64,000 nucleotides of DNA from Collimonas fungivorans (lineage in GTDB: Bacteria; Pseudomonadota; Gammaproteobacteria; Burkholderiales; Burkholderiaceae_D): the NCBI RefSeq assembly GCF_001584145.1, contig NZ_CP013232.1, forward strand, positions 62,001 to 126,000, in the 5' to 3' direction. This document shows positions 8,882-15,948 of the stretch, in pieces. Numbering within the stretch: position 1 is the stretch's first letter; the number at the start of each line of letters is the position of its first letter. The notes under the pieces are model-generated. The model saw only the letters and a list, made by a program, of their open reading frames with translations. It did not search any database and was not told the DNA's origin. The position numbers were made by a program, and so were the translations under genes.

Positions 8882-9019
8882 ATGCGCCTACTGTTTGCCC
8901 TGATGACAAGCCTGCTGCTGGCAGCCTGCGGCCATGTAACATCGCCTTCCGGCGAAAGCGGCACCACCATCACCCCTTACGGCGTGATCGATGCCGGCGT
9001 CACGCGCACAAATCGCTGA
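8882..9019 (+). CDS. Very small lipoprotein (45 residues)
   Basis: An ATG at 8882 opens a 45-codon frame ending at the TGA at 9017-9019. The first 16 residues are a clean lipoprotein signal ending in LLLAAC, leaving a mature peptide of about 30 residues rich in Gly, Thr and Ser. It resembles other tiny entericidin-like or unknown lipoproteins only in format; I do not recognise a family. It sits between the HxlR gene and gmhA on the same strand, 61 bp after the former. The ribosome-binding site is poor (GAGA nine bases upstream), so expression is likely but not certain. Confidence 0.6.
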   Translation: MRLLFALMTSLLLAACGHVTSPSGESGTTITPYGVIDAGVTRTNR

Positions 9020-9056
9020 CGTCCGAACTCATGTCGCTAATTTATTCGAATGGAGT

Positions 9057-9659
9057 ATGCAATTGAAGCAACACATTAACGCCAGCCTGGTCGAAGCGCA
9101 GCAATCGCTGGAAGCGCTGCTCGCCAACGACGCGGCGCTGCAATCGATTGAACGGGCGGCGGCGCTGCTGATCGATGTGTTTGAACGCAAGGGCCGCGTG
9201 TATTCGTGCGGCAACGGCGGCTCCATGTGCGATGCCATGCATTTCGCCGAAGAGCTGACCGGCCGCTACCGGCTGGACCGGGCGGCGCTGGGCGCAACCG
9301 CGATCAGCGATGCCGGCCACCTGACCTGCGTCGGCAATGACCATGGTTACGAGCAGGTGTTCTCACGCTATATCGAAGGACACGGACGCGCCGGCGATTG
9401 CCTGGTTGCGCTGAGCACCAGCGGCACCAGCAAGAACATCATCCGCGCGGCGCAAACCGCGCGCGAGCTCGGCATGCATGTGATCGTGTTGTCCGGCAAG
9501 CAGGCCGAACTGCTGTCGTCCTTGAGCGATGTTTATATCTGCACCCCGGGCGGCGCCTTTGCCGACCGCGTGCAGGAACTGCACATCAAGGTGCTGCACA
9601 TCCTGATCGAGCTGATCGAGCGTCATTTCTTTCCAGAGAATTACGCCTCCAAGGCATAG
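9057..9659 (+). CDS. gmhA: D-sedoheptulose 7-phosphate isomerase
   Basis: The product is a single SIS domain of about 200 residues that follows E. coli GmhA closely, including SCGNGGS, CDAMHFAEELTGRYR, GNDHGYEQVFSRYIE and STSGTS. GmhA converts sedoheptulose 7-phosphate to D-glycero-manno-heptose 7-phosphate, the first step of ADP-heptose synthesis for LPS inner core. The related DiaA is less likely because of the DAMHFAEELTGRYR match. The open frame extends upstream, but the start is at ATG 9057 or at TTG 9063; GGAG at 9052-9055 is only one base from the ATG and an ideal seven from the TTG, so the TTG may be the real start. No other heptose genes are nearby. Confidence 0.88.
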   Translation: MQLKQHINASLVEAQQSLEALLANDAALQSIERAAALLIDVFERKGRVYSCGNGGSMCDAMHFAEELTGRYRLDRAALGATAISDAGHLTCVGNDHGYEQVFSRYIEGHGRAGDCLVALSTSGTSKNIIRAAQTARELGMHVIVLSGKQAELLSSLSDVYICTPGGAFADRVQELHIKVLHILIELIERHFFPENYASKA

Positions 9660-9672
9660 TTTCGGCAGCCTG

Positions 9673-9699
9673 CTGCATTTCTGTAATAAAGAAATGCAG
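9673..9699 (+). terminator. Hairpin after gmhA, possible terminator
   Basis: A perfect 10-bp stem, CTGCATTTCT with AGAAATGCAG, encloses a 7-base loop 14 bp after the gmhA stop. No U-run follows, so it may be a weak terminator or a 3'-end stabilising structure. Confidence 0.45.
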
Positions 9700-9833
9700 T
9701 AATCGCGCATGGCTTCATTTCCGCGCAAAACGCAGGCGGGGCCTGGTTCCGCATGTGGATACATAAGCTAATAGATAGTATGTAGTTGGGATCGAATCCG
9801 GTTTTTTTTACGATGCATGCTCACTAAAGTGGG

Positions 9834-11810
9834 ATGACATCAACAATGAAAAAAGCCAGATCGCAATCTCTCGCGCAATTTTTTTTTATTCGCCTCGGCG
9901 TGATCGCCGCCGCAATAGCCAGCCTGGCCACGCTCGCGTCGTGCGGCGGTTCGGACACCGGCCTGGCTGCGTCAGCCCCCGCCGTGCCTGTGGTGCAGAA
10001 ACGCCCGAACATCCTCTACATCATGGCCGACGACCTCGGTTACTCGGACATCCGGGCCTTCGGCGGCGAAATCAATACGCCCAACCTCGACGCCCTGGTG
10101 CAGTCGGGCCGCATCCTGACCAACCACCACACTGGCACCGTCTGCGCGATCACGCGCTCGATGCTGATTTCCGGCACCGACCATCATTTGGTCGGCGAAG
10201 GAACGATGGGCGCGCCGGCCGACGAGCGCAAAGGTTTGCCGGGCTACGAAGGTTACCTGAACGACCGCGCACTGTCGGTGGCGCAGCTGCTGAAGGATGG
10301 CGGTTACCACACCTACATGGCGGGCAAGTGGCATATCGGTTCGGGCATTCCGGGCAGCGCCAGCGGCGGCGGACAGACTCCCGACCAGTGGGGCTTCGAG
10401 CACAGCTACGCCTTGCTCGGCGGCGCCGCCAGCAATCACTTCGCGCATGAACCGGCGGGCTCAAAGAACTACACCGAAGACGGGCAGTATGTACAACCCG
10501 GCCAGCCAGGCCAGCCGGGCGGCACAGGCGGCAGCCCGGCGGTGTTCTATTCGACCGATTTTTATACGCAGCGCCTGATTTCCTACATCGATGCCAACAA
10601 GGCCGATGGCAAGCCGTTCTTCGCTTACGCGGCCTTCACTTCGCCGCATTGGCCGCTGCAAGTGCCGGAGCCCTACCTGCATAACTATGCCGGCAAGTAC
10701 GACCAGGGTTATGACGCCATACGCAACGCCCGCATCGCACGCCAGAAAGCGCTCGGCATCATCCCGGCCGATTTCACGCCGTTTGCCGGGGTGCCGGAGA
10801 AACTGGCGTCGTCGCCAGCCACTGTCAACAACGGCACCGCCAACGCCAAATACATCAACGCCGTGCACAGTGCGGCGCAAGGGTATTCGGACTATGGCCC
10901 GGGCGTGGTCGACAAGGCATGGAACAGCCTGTCGCCGGCGGAAAAGAAAGCCCAGGCGCGCTACATGGAAATCTATGCCGGCATGGTGGAAAACCTTGAC
11001 CACAACATCGGCCTGCTGGTCCAGCACCTGAAGGATATCGGCGAATACGACAATACGTTCATCATGTTCCAGTCGGACAATGGCGCGGAAGGCTGGCCGA
11101 TCGACTCCGGCGCCGATCCGACCGCCACCGATACCGCCAATGCAGCCGATCCCGTGTATGCGGCGCTGGGCAGCGACAACGGCAAGCAGAATGCACAGCG
11201 CCTGCAATACGGCTTGCGCTGGGCTGAAGTCAGCGCCACGCCGTTCCGCCTGACCAAGGGCTACGCCACCGAGGGCGGCGTGTCGACGCCGCTGATCGTG
11301 CACCTGCCGGGCCAGACCACGCAGCTGCCGACCTTGCGTCCGTTCACCCACGTGACCGACAACACCGCGACCTTCCTCGCCGTGGCCCAGATCGCCCCGC
11401 CCACACAGCCGGCGCCGCCGCTGCTCAACAGTTTGAACGGCGCCGACCAGAACAAGGGCAAGGTGGTCTACAACAACCGCTATGTCTATCCGATCACCGG
11501 CCAGTCCCTGCTGCCGTTGCTGAACGGCCAGGGTGCGGCCGTGGTGCATAACGCACCGTTCGGCGACGAGGCATACGGGCGCGGGTACCTGCGCAGCAGC
11601 GACGGCCGCTGGAAAGCACTCTGGACCGAACCGCCGAACGGCCCGCTGGATGGTCATTGGGAGCTGTTCGACGTGACGCTGGACCGCGGCGAGAACCATG
11701 ACGTATCGACGCAGAACCCGTCTGTCATCGGTAGCCTGATCCAGCAATGGAACGACTATATGAGCGGCGTCGGCGGGGTCGAACCGCAGCGTCCGCGCGG
11801 CTATTACTGA
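9834..11810 (+). CDS. Sulfatase-family lipoprotein with atypical CAITR active site
   Basis: A lipoprotein signal ending LASC (about Cys37) is followed by an arylsulfatase fold: NILYIMADDLGYSD supplies the metal-binding Asp pair, GKWHIG the conserved Lys/His box, and FQSDNGAE the second metal site. The residue converted to formylglycine in active sulfatases is Cys104 in CAITRSMLISGTDHH. The usual signature is C-x-P-x-R or C-x-A-x-R; here Ile replaces Pro/Ala. The overall sequence resembles AtsA-type arylsulfatases of pseudomonads. The downstream gene encodes a formylglycine-generating enzyme eight bases away, supporting Cys104 as a modification target. ATG 9846 is an alternative start. It probably releases sulfate from organic sulfate esters in the periplasm. 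Confidence 0.88.
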   Translation: MTSTMKKARSQSLAQFFFIRLGVIAAAIASLATLASCGGSDTGLAASAPAVPVVQKRPNILYIMADDLGYSDIRAFGGEINTPNLDALVQSGRILTNHHTGTVCAITRSMLISGTDHHLVGEGTMGAPADERKGLPGYEGYLNDRALSVAQLLKDGGYHTYMAGKWHIGSGIPGSASGGGQTPDQWGFEHSYALLGGAASNHFAHEPAGSKNYTEDGQYVQPGQPGQPGGTGGSPAVFYSTDFYTQRLISYIDANKADGKPFFAYAAFTSPHWPLQVPEPYLHNYAGKYDQGYDAIRNARIARQKALGIIPADFTPFAGVPEKLASSPATVNNGTANAKYINAVHSAAQGYSDYGPGVVDKAWNSLSPAEKKAQARYMEIYAGMVENLDHNIGLLVQHLKDIGEYDNTFIMFQSDNGAEGWPIDSGADPTATDTANAADPVYAALGSDNGKQNAQRLQYGLRWAEVSATPFRLTKGYATEGGVSTPLIVHLPGQTTQLPTLRPFTHVTDNTATFLAVAQIAPPTQPAPPLLNSLNGADQNKGKVVYNNRYVYPITGQSLLPLLNGQGAAVVHNAPFGDEAYGRGYLRSSDGRWKALWTEPPNGPLDGHWELFDVTLDRGENHDVSTQNPSVIGSLIQQWNDYMSGVGGVEPQRPRGYY

Positions 11811-11817
11811 GCGTTCG

Positions 11818-12852
11818 ATGAGGACGCGGATCTGGTTGACCGGAGCGGCAGGCGCGGCAGCCTTGCTGGCTGCTGCAGTTGTTTTGCCGCTGGCGGCAAG
11901 CGGCGGCGGCCTTGACCAGCAGAACCGGGCGCGCAGCCTGGCGCCGCTGGGTTCGGAGCCGCAGTGCGAGGCTTATTCGGGTTTGCCGGCGCACTGGGGC
12001 AGCGATCCGCAAGCCGGCATGGTGCACCTGGGCGCCGGCGCATTCGTCTTCGGCAGCAAGTTCGGTTACGAAGACGAACGCCCGCGCGGCGACGGCAAGA
12101 CCAGGGTGCGCGGATTCTGGATCGACCAGACCGATGTCACCAACGCCCAGTTCGCCTCCTTCGTTGCCGCAACCGGCTATGTCAGCGACGCCGAGCGCCA
12201 GGGCGGCGGCGCGGTGTTCCACAAGCCGACGCTGGAAGAACTGAATGCGCGCGACCTGGCATGGTGGACCTGGGTAGCCGGCGCATCATGGCAACACCCG
12301 GCCGGCCCCGGCAGCAGCCTGGAGGGTATCGGCAACCAGCCGGTGACCATGGTGACCCAGGCCGACGCTCTCGCCTACGCGCGCTGGCTGGGCCGCGACC
12401 TGCCCAGCGAAGCCGAATGGGAATACGCCGGCAAGGCCGGGCACGATGGCGCCGAACTCGACACCGCGCCGCGCGACCGGCACGGCAAACCGACCGCCAA
12501 CTATTGGCAGGGAGTATTTCCGTTGGTGAACAACAACGAAGACGGCCACATCGGCCTGGCTCCGGTCGGCTGCTACGCGGCTAACGACTTCAAACTCTAC
12601 GATATGGTTGGCAACGCATGGGAATGGACCAAAGACATCTACAGCGGATCGCATCAGGCGCACAGCAACGGCGATACCGCGGCAGTGGCGCCGGCATCGC
12701 GCCGCCACGACACGCCGGTGGTGATCAAGGGCGGCTCCTTCCTCTGCTCGCGCGACTACTGCGTACGTTACCGTGCTTCGTCGCGCGAACAGCAGGAAGC
12801 GGACTTGCCGGCATCGCATATCGGCTTCCGCACCATTTTGCGCGACAGCTGA
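11818..12852 (+). CDS. Formylglycine-generating enzyme (SUMF1/EgtB-type FGE domain), exported
   Basis: Residues 1-31 form a signal peptide or membrane anchor (WLTGAAGAAALLAAAVVLPLA). The rest is an FGE-sulfatase domain with M.HLGAGAFVFGS, FWIDQTDVTNAQFASFV, LPSEAEWEYA, DMVGNAWEWT and the terminal GGSFLCSRDYCVRYR. Cys310 and Cys315 match the two copper-binding catalytic cysteines of aerobic FGE, so the enzyme should oxidise a sulfatase Cys to formylglycine. Its immediate partner is the sulfatase seven bases upstream. A predicted exported location is notable because sulfatase modification is normally considered to precede folding and, for Tat/Sec substrates, export. The kinase-modifying or EgtB-like members of the superfamily lack this Cys pair. 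Confidence 0.88.
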   Translation: MRTRIWLTGAAGAAALLAAAVVLPLAASGGGLDQQNRARSLAPLGSEPQCEAYSGLPAHWGSDPQAGMVHLGAGAFVFGSKFGYEDERPRGDGKTRVRGFWIDQTDVTNAQFASFVAATGYVSDAERQGGGAVFHKPTLEELNARDLAWWTWVAGASWQHPAGPGSSLEGIGNQPVTMVTQADALAYARWLGRDLPSEAEWEYAGKAGHDGAELDTAPRDRHGKPTANYWQGVFPLVNNNEDGHIGLAPVGCYAANDFKLYDMVGNAWEWTKDIYSGSHQAHSNGDTAAVAPASRRHDTPVVIKGGSFLCSRDYCVRYRASSREQQEADLPASHIGFRTILRDS

Positions 12853-12857
12853 CGCAT

Positions 12858-13622
12858 ATGCTGGCCGCCAGCCTGCTCGGGATTGTTGTGCCGCACGCAC
12901 ATGCAGCGCCGAGCGTGATCAAGGTTGGCGTAACGCCCGGCACGCATGCGGAGATCATGGAACAAGTGCGGCGTCATGCGCTAAACGACACCCTGAAGCT
13001 GGAGGTGGTCGTATTCGACGACAACAAGCGCATCGATGCAGCGCTGGCGGCCGGCAAGATCGACGCCGCCAGTTTCGAGGACGGCCCGGCTTTCGAAGCG
13101 CAGCGGCGGCGCTACGCGCTGGCCAGCATAGGCAGCACCGTCACCTTGCCGATAGCGCTCTACTCGCGCCGGCTGACCTCGCTCACGCAGCTGCAGCGCG
13201 GCGCCACGATCGCCATTCCTGCCGATGCGGCCGGCACGGCAAGGGCGCTGGTGTTGCTGCAGAATTTCAGGCTCCTGACATTTTCCGATCGCGCCGGCCT
13301 GCACGCAACGCTGGCCGATATCACTGGCAACCGCCTGCATCTGAAGATCAGGCAAGTGCCGCAGGCGCAGCTGTTTGCCGCATTGGATCAGGTGGCGTTC
13401 GCGGTGATCGGCAGCGCCGACGCCGCCAAGGCCAGCCTGTATCCGGCACGCGACAGCATCGGTATCGAGGATGCCCGCTCGCCCTGGCAGAATGTGCTGG
13501 CGGTGCGCGCCGGCGACCGCGGCGAGCCCTGGGTGACGCGGCTGCTCGCCGCCTATCATTCCGAACCGGTGGCGAAATTCATCCTGGAGCGTTACCAGGA
13601 CTCGGTGCGCAGGCCGTGGTGA
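12858..13622 (+). CDS. NlpA/MetQ-family periplasmic binding protein
   Basis: The predicted start (ATG 12858, six bases after the FGE stop) gives a short signal peptide ending HAHA, then IKVGVTPGTHAEIMEQV, the hallmark N-terminus of MetQ/NlpA binding proteins, and a full two-lobed domain with FDDNKRIDAALAAGKIDAASFEDGPAF. No lipobox Cys is present, unlike most MetQ proteins. The open frame continues upstream inside the FGE gene but that part is not homologous. These proteins deliver methionine or related sulfur compounds to ABC importers, yet no permease or ATPase gene is beside it. Operon position after sulfatase and FGE suggests it serves sulfur scavenging; this is inference. Confidence 0.82.
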   Translation: MLAASLLGIVVPHAHAAPSVIKVGVTPGTHAEIMEQVRRHALNDTLKLEVVVFDDNKRIDAALAAGKIDAASFEDGPAFEAQRRRYALASIGSTVTLPIALYSRRLTSLTQLQRGATIAIPADAAGTARALVLLQNFRLLTFSDRAGLHATLADITGNRLHLKIRQVPQAQLFAALDQVAFAVIGSADAAKASLYPARDSIGIEDARSPWQNVLAVRAGDRGEPWVTRLLAAYHSEPVAKFILERYQDSVRRPW

Positions 13623-13637
13623 AGCGCCGCGGGTGAT

Positions 13638-14363
13638 TCAGGCCTGGTGATCGGCTTTGCCTTCACCCGGCAAGGCCGCAGCCATCAGCACAGCATCGCG
13701 CTTGTCCAGCAAGTGCTGGCGCAATATCGCCGCCAGCCGTTTGCCGTCGCGCGCTTCCAGCGCTTTGACCATCTCGTCGTGGTCGTGCGCGGCGCTATCC
13801 CATTTGGTCGGCTGGAAATTCGATTTGAAGCGCAGTGCCTTCAGGCGCCGGTTCAGACCCAGGTAAGTCTGGCGCAGGACTGAATTGCGGGCTGCATCGT
13901 TGATCTTGTCGTGTATCGCCTGGTTGCGGCTGTAGTAGCCCGGCAGATCGTTCTGCGCCTTGCAGGCCAGCATCGCATAGTGCAGGGCCTTGATCTCGGC
14001 CAGTTCGACCGGCGTGATGCGGTCGCAGGCCAGTTCGCCCGACATCGCTTCCAGTCCGCTCATCAGTTCGAAGGTTTCCCAGATTTCGGTTTCCGACATC
14101 TTGGATACCGACGCCCCCCGGTTCGGCGATATCTCTATCAAGCCTTCGGCCGCCAGTACCTTCAGCGCTTCGCGCAACGGCGTGCGCGAAATCCCCAGCG
14201 TCTCGCATAACTCCCGCTCATTGAGCTTGGTGCCCGGCGTCAGCACCGCTTCGACGATCAGGTTGCGCAAATGGTCAACCACCGTGTCGTGCAGGCGCTG
14301 GCGCTCCAGTTTGGGCACCAGCGGAGCAGGTTTTTCTTCTTGCTCGATTATCGCATTTTGCAT
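13638..14363 (-). CDS. GntR-family (FCD/FadR subfamily) transcriptional regulator
   Basis: Residues about 20-85 are a GntR winged helix (ERQRLHDTVVDHLRNLIV, LNERELCETLGISRTPLREALKVL, LIEISPNRGASV), and the rest is an all-helical FCD effector domain (ETFELMSGLEAMSGELACDRIT, with helix residues including H147-type metal ligands in NQAIHDKI and DHDEMVKALEARD). FCD regulators sense small carboxylates and usually repress the adjacent catabolic genes. It is divergent from the glyoxylate aminotransferase operon. A 16-bp operator candidate overlaps its own start codon, so autorepression is likely. Confidence 0.9.
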   Translation of the reverse strand: MQNAIIEQEEKPAPLVPKLERQRLHDTVVDHLRNLIVEAVLTPGTKLNERELCETLGISRTPLREALKVLAAEGLIEISPNRGASVSKMSETEIWETFELMSGLEAMSGELACDRITPVELAEIKALHYAMLACKAQNDLPGYYSRNQAIHDKINDAARNSVLRQTYLGLNRRLKALRFKSNFQPTKWDSAAHDHDEMVKALEARDGKRLAAILRQHLLDKRDAVLMAAALPGEGKADHQA

Positions 14364-14370
14364 TCAAAAT
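14355..14370 (+). promoter_or_regulatory. Candidate GntR operator 1, over the regulator start codon
   Basis: ATTTTGCATTCAAAAT is a dyad with six-base arms (ATTTTG/CAAAAT) around four central bases. It covers the start codon of the GntR gene (14361-14363) and is the exact reverse complement of operator 2, which fits autoregulation by an FCD protein. Confidence 0.7.
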
Positions 14371-14470
14371 CCTTTTTTACGCGTTTGATCGTATTTTAAC
14401 ATCAAATACAGGGCGCAAGAATCGCTGTCTGGCGCCATTCGATATGAATGTAAAAAAGAATAAAACGGCA

Positions 14471-14486
14471 AAATATGATCATATTT
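14471..14486. promoter_or_regulatory. Perfect 16-bp palindrome in the divergent promoter region
   Basis: AAATATGATCATATTT is fully self-complementary and lies near the middle of the gntR-aminotransferase spacer. It is unlike the two ATTTTG-type operators, so it could be a site for a second regulator or part of a curved AT-rich promoter region. Confidence 0.45.
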
Positions 14487-14580
14487 CATTGATTATTAAG
14501 GGTTTATGCTTATTTTAAGCCATTGTCGTCACTCGCATATTGCGAAAAATCTCTTTACGCCCGGAATTTGGACTGATAAA

Positions 14581-14600
14581 GTATTTTGAATGCAAAATAC
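14581..14600 (+). promoter_or_regulatory. Candidate GntR operator 2, upstream of the catabolic operon
   Basis: GTATTTTGAATGCAAAATAC has eight-base perfect arms and a four-base centre, and its inner 16 bp are the reverse complement of operator 1. It ends 22 bases before the aminotransferase start; TACAAT at 14598-14603 could be an overlapping -10, so binding here would block transcription. Confidence 0.7.
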
Positions 14601-14622
14601 AATTTGTTCAAAGGAGGCATAA

Positions 14623-15840
14623 ATGTTGACATTAGATTTCCATCCGGCCGGCCGTCATTTCCTGCAGATCCCGGGTCCCAGCCCGGTGCCTGACCGGATT
14701 TTGCGCGCCATGAGTTATCCGACCATCGACCACCGCGGCCCGGAATTCGGCGCGCTGGGTTTGCAGGTATTGGCAGGCATCAAGAAAATTTTCAAGACCG
14801 TGCAGCCGGTGGTGATCTACCCGGCTTCCGGCACCGGCGCCTGGGAAGCAGCGCTGACCAACACCCTGAGCGCCGGCGATACGGTGCTGATGTACGAGAC
14901 CGGACATTTCGCCACACTCTGGAAAAAAATGGCCGAAGCCCTCGGTTTGAAGCCGGAATTCCTCGGCTTGCCTGGCATCGAAGGCTGGCGCCACGGCGTG
15001 CAGGCGGATCGCATCGAACAGCGCCTGCGCCAGGACAGCGAGCATCAGATCAAGGCTGTGTGCGTGGTGCATAACGAAACCTCGACCGGCGTCACCTCCG
15101 ACATCGCCGCAGTGCGCCGTGCGATTGACGCCGCCGGCCATCCGGCCCTGCTGATCGTCGATACGATTTCCGGCCTGGCTTCGGCCGATTACCGCCATGA
15201 CGAATGGGGCGTCGACGTCACCGTGTCGGGATCGCAAAAGGGTTTGATGCTGCCGCCGGGCATCAGCTTCAATGCGGTATCGCAGAAAGCCATCGCGGCC
15301 AGCAAGAACGCCAGGTTGCCGAAAGCATTCTGGGACTGGACTGACATCATCGAGATGAACCAGAGCGGCTACTGGCCCTACACGCCCAACACCAATTTGC
15401 TGTACGGACTATCGGAAGCGCTGGAGATGATCCTGGGCGAAGGCCTGGACCATGTCTTCGCTCGCCATCAACGTCTGGCCAGCGCTTGCCGCGACGCCGT
15501 GCGCGCCTGGGGCCTGGAAATCCAGTGCGCCGATCCTGCGCTGTACTCGCCGGTGCTGACCGGCGTGATGACGCCGCCTGGTTTCGACGCCGATGCGATC
15601 CGCAAGACCATCTATGAAAACTTCAACATGTCGCTCGGCACCGGCCTCGGAAAAATGAAAGGCGGCATGTTCCGCATCGGCCACCTGGGCGAAGCCAACG
15701 ACCTGACCCTGATGGCGACCCTGGCCGGCTGCGAAATGGGGCTGAAGCTGGCGGGCGTGCCACTGGCCGGCAGCGGCGTGGTGGCGGCGATGGACAACCT
15801 GGCCGCGCAAAAGAGCAAACCGGTATTGAAAGCCGCATAG
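14623..15840 (+). CDS. Class V aminotransferase, serine/alanine-glyoxylate type
   Basis: The 405-residue protein starts with the IPGPSPVPDRILRAMSYPTIDHRGPEF block of glyoxylate aminotransferases, then SGTGAWEAALTN (phosphate-binding), VHNETSTG, VDTISGLAS and the PLP-binding Lys in VSGSQKGLMLPPG. This places it in the AGXT/SgaA family, cytoplasmic enzymes that transfer an amino group from Ser or Ala to glyoxylate; a ureidoglycine-glyoxylate aminotransferase (PucG) is a second option. A strong AAGGAGG lies eight bases before ATG 14623. It is the first gene of a four-gene operon with a transporter, a hydratase-like enzyme and a 2-hydroxyacid dehydrogenase, and is likely controlled by the divergent GntR protein. 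Confidence 0.85.
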   Translation: MLTLDFHPAGRHFLQIPGPSPVPDRILRAMSYPTIDHRGPEFGALGLQVLAGIKKIFKTVQPVVIYPASGTGAWEAALTNTLSAGDTVLMYETGHFATLWKKMAEALGLKPEFLGLPGIEGWRHGVQADRIEQRLRQDSEHQIKAVCVVHNETSTGVTSDIAAVRRAIDAAGHPALLIVDTISGLASADYRHDEWGVDVTVSGSQKGLMLPPGISFNAVSQKAIAASKNARLPKAFWDWTDIIEMNQSGYWPYTPNTNLLYGLSEALEMILGEGLDHVFARHQRLASACRDAVRAWGLEIQCADPALYSPVLTGVMTPPGFDADAIRKTIYENFNMSLGTGLGKMKGGMFRIGHLGEANDLTLMATLAGCEMGLKLAGVPLAGSGVVAAMDNLAAQKSKPVLKAA

Positions 15841-15860
15841 GAACAGACACAGCGGAAACC

Positions 15861-15894
15861 GCTCCGGCACCGTCCCGCAGAGGACGGGCGGAGC
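15861..15894 (+). other. Stem-loop between aminotransferase and transporter genes
   Basis: Nested perfect arms GCTCCG/CGGAGC (outer) and CCGTCC/GGACGG (inner) form a long GC-rich hairpin with a 3/1-base internal bulge. No U-run follows. It may stabilise the upstream message or act as a partial attenuator. Confidence 0.5.
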
Positions 15895-15948
15895 AAGGAT
15901 AAAGATGTCCTGCGGCGTTTGCCGGCCACCATAATATTGGAGACAACA

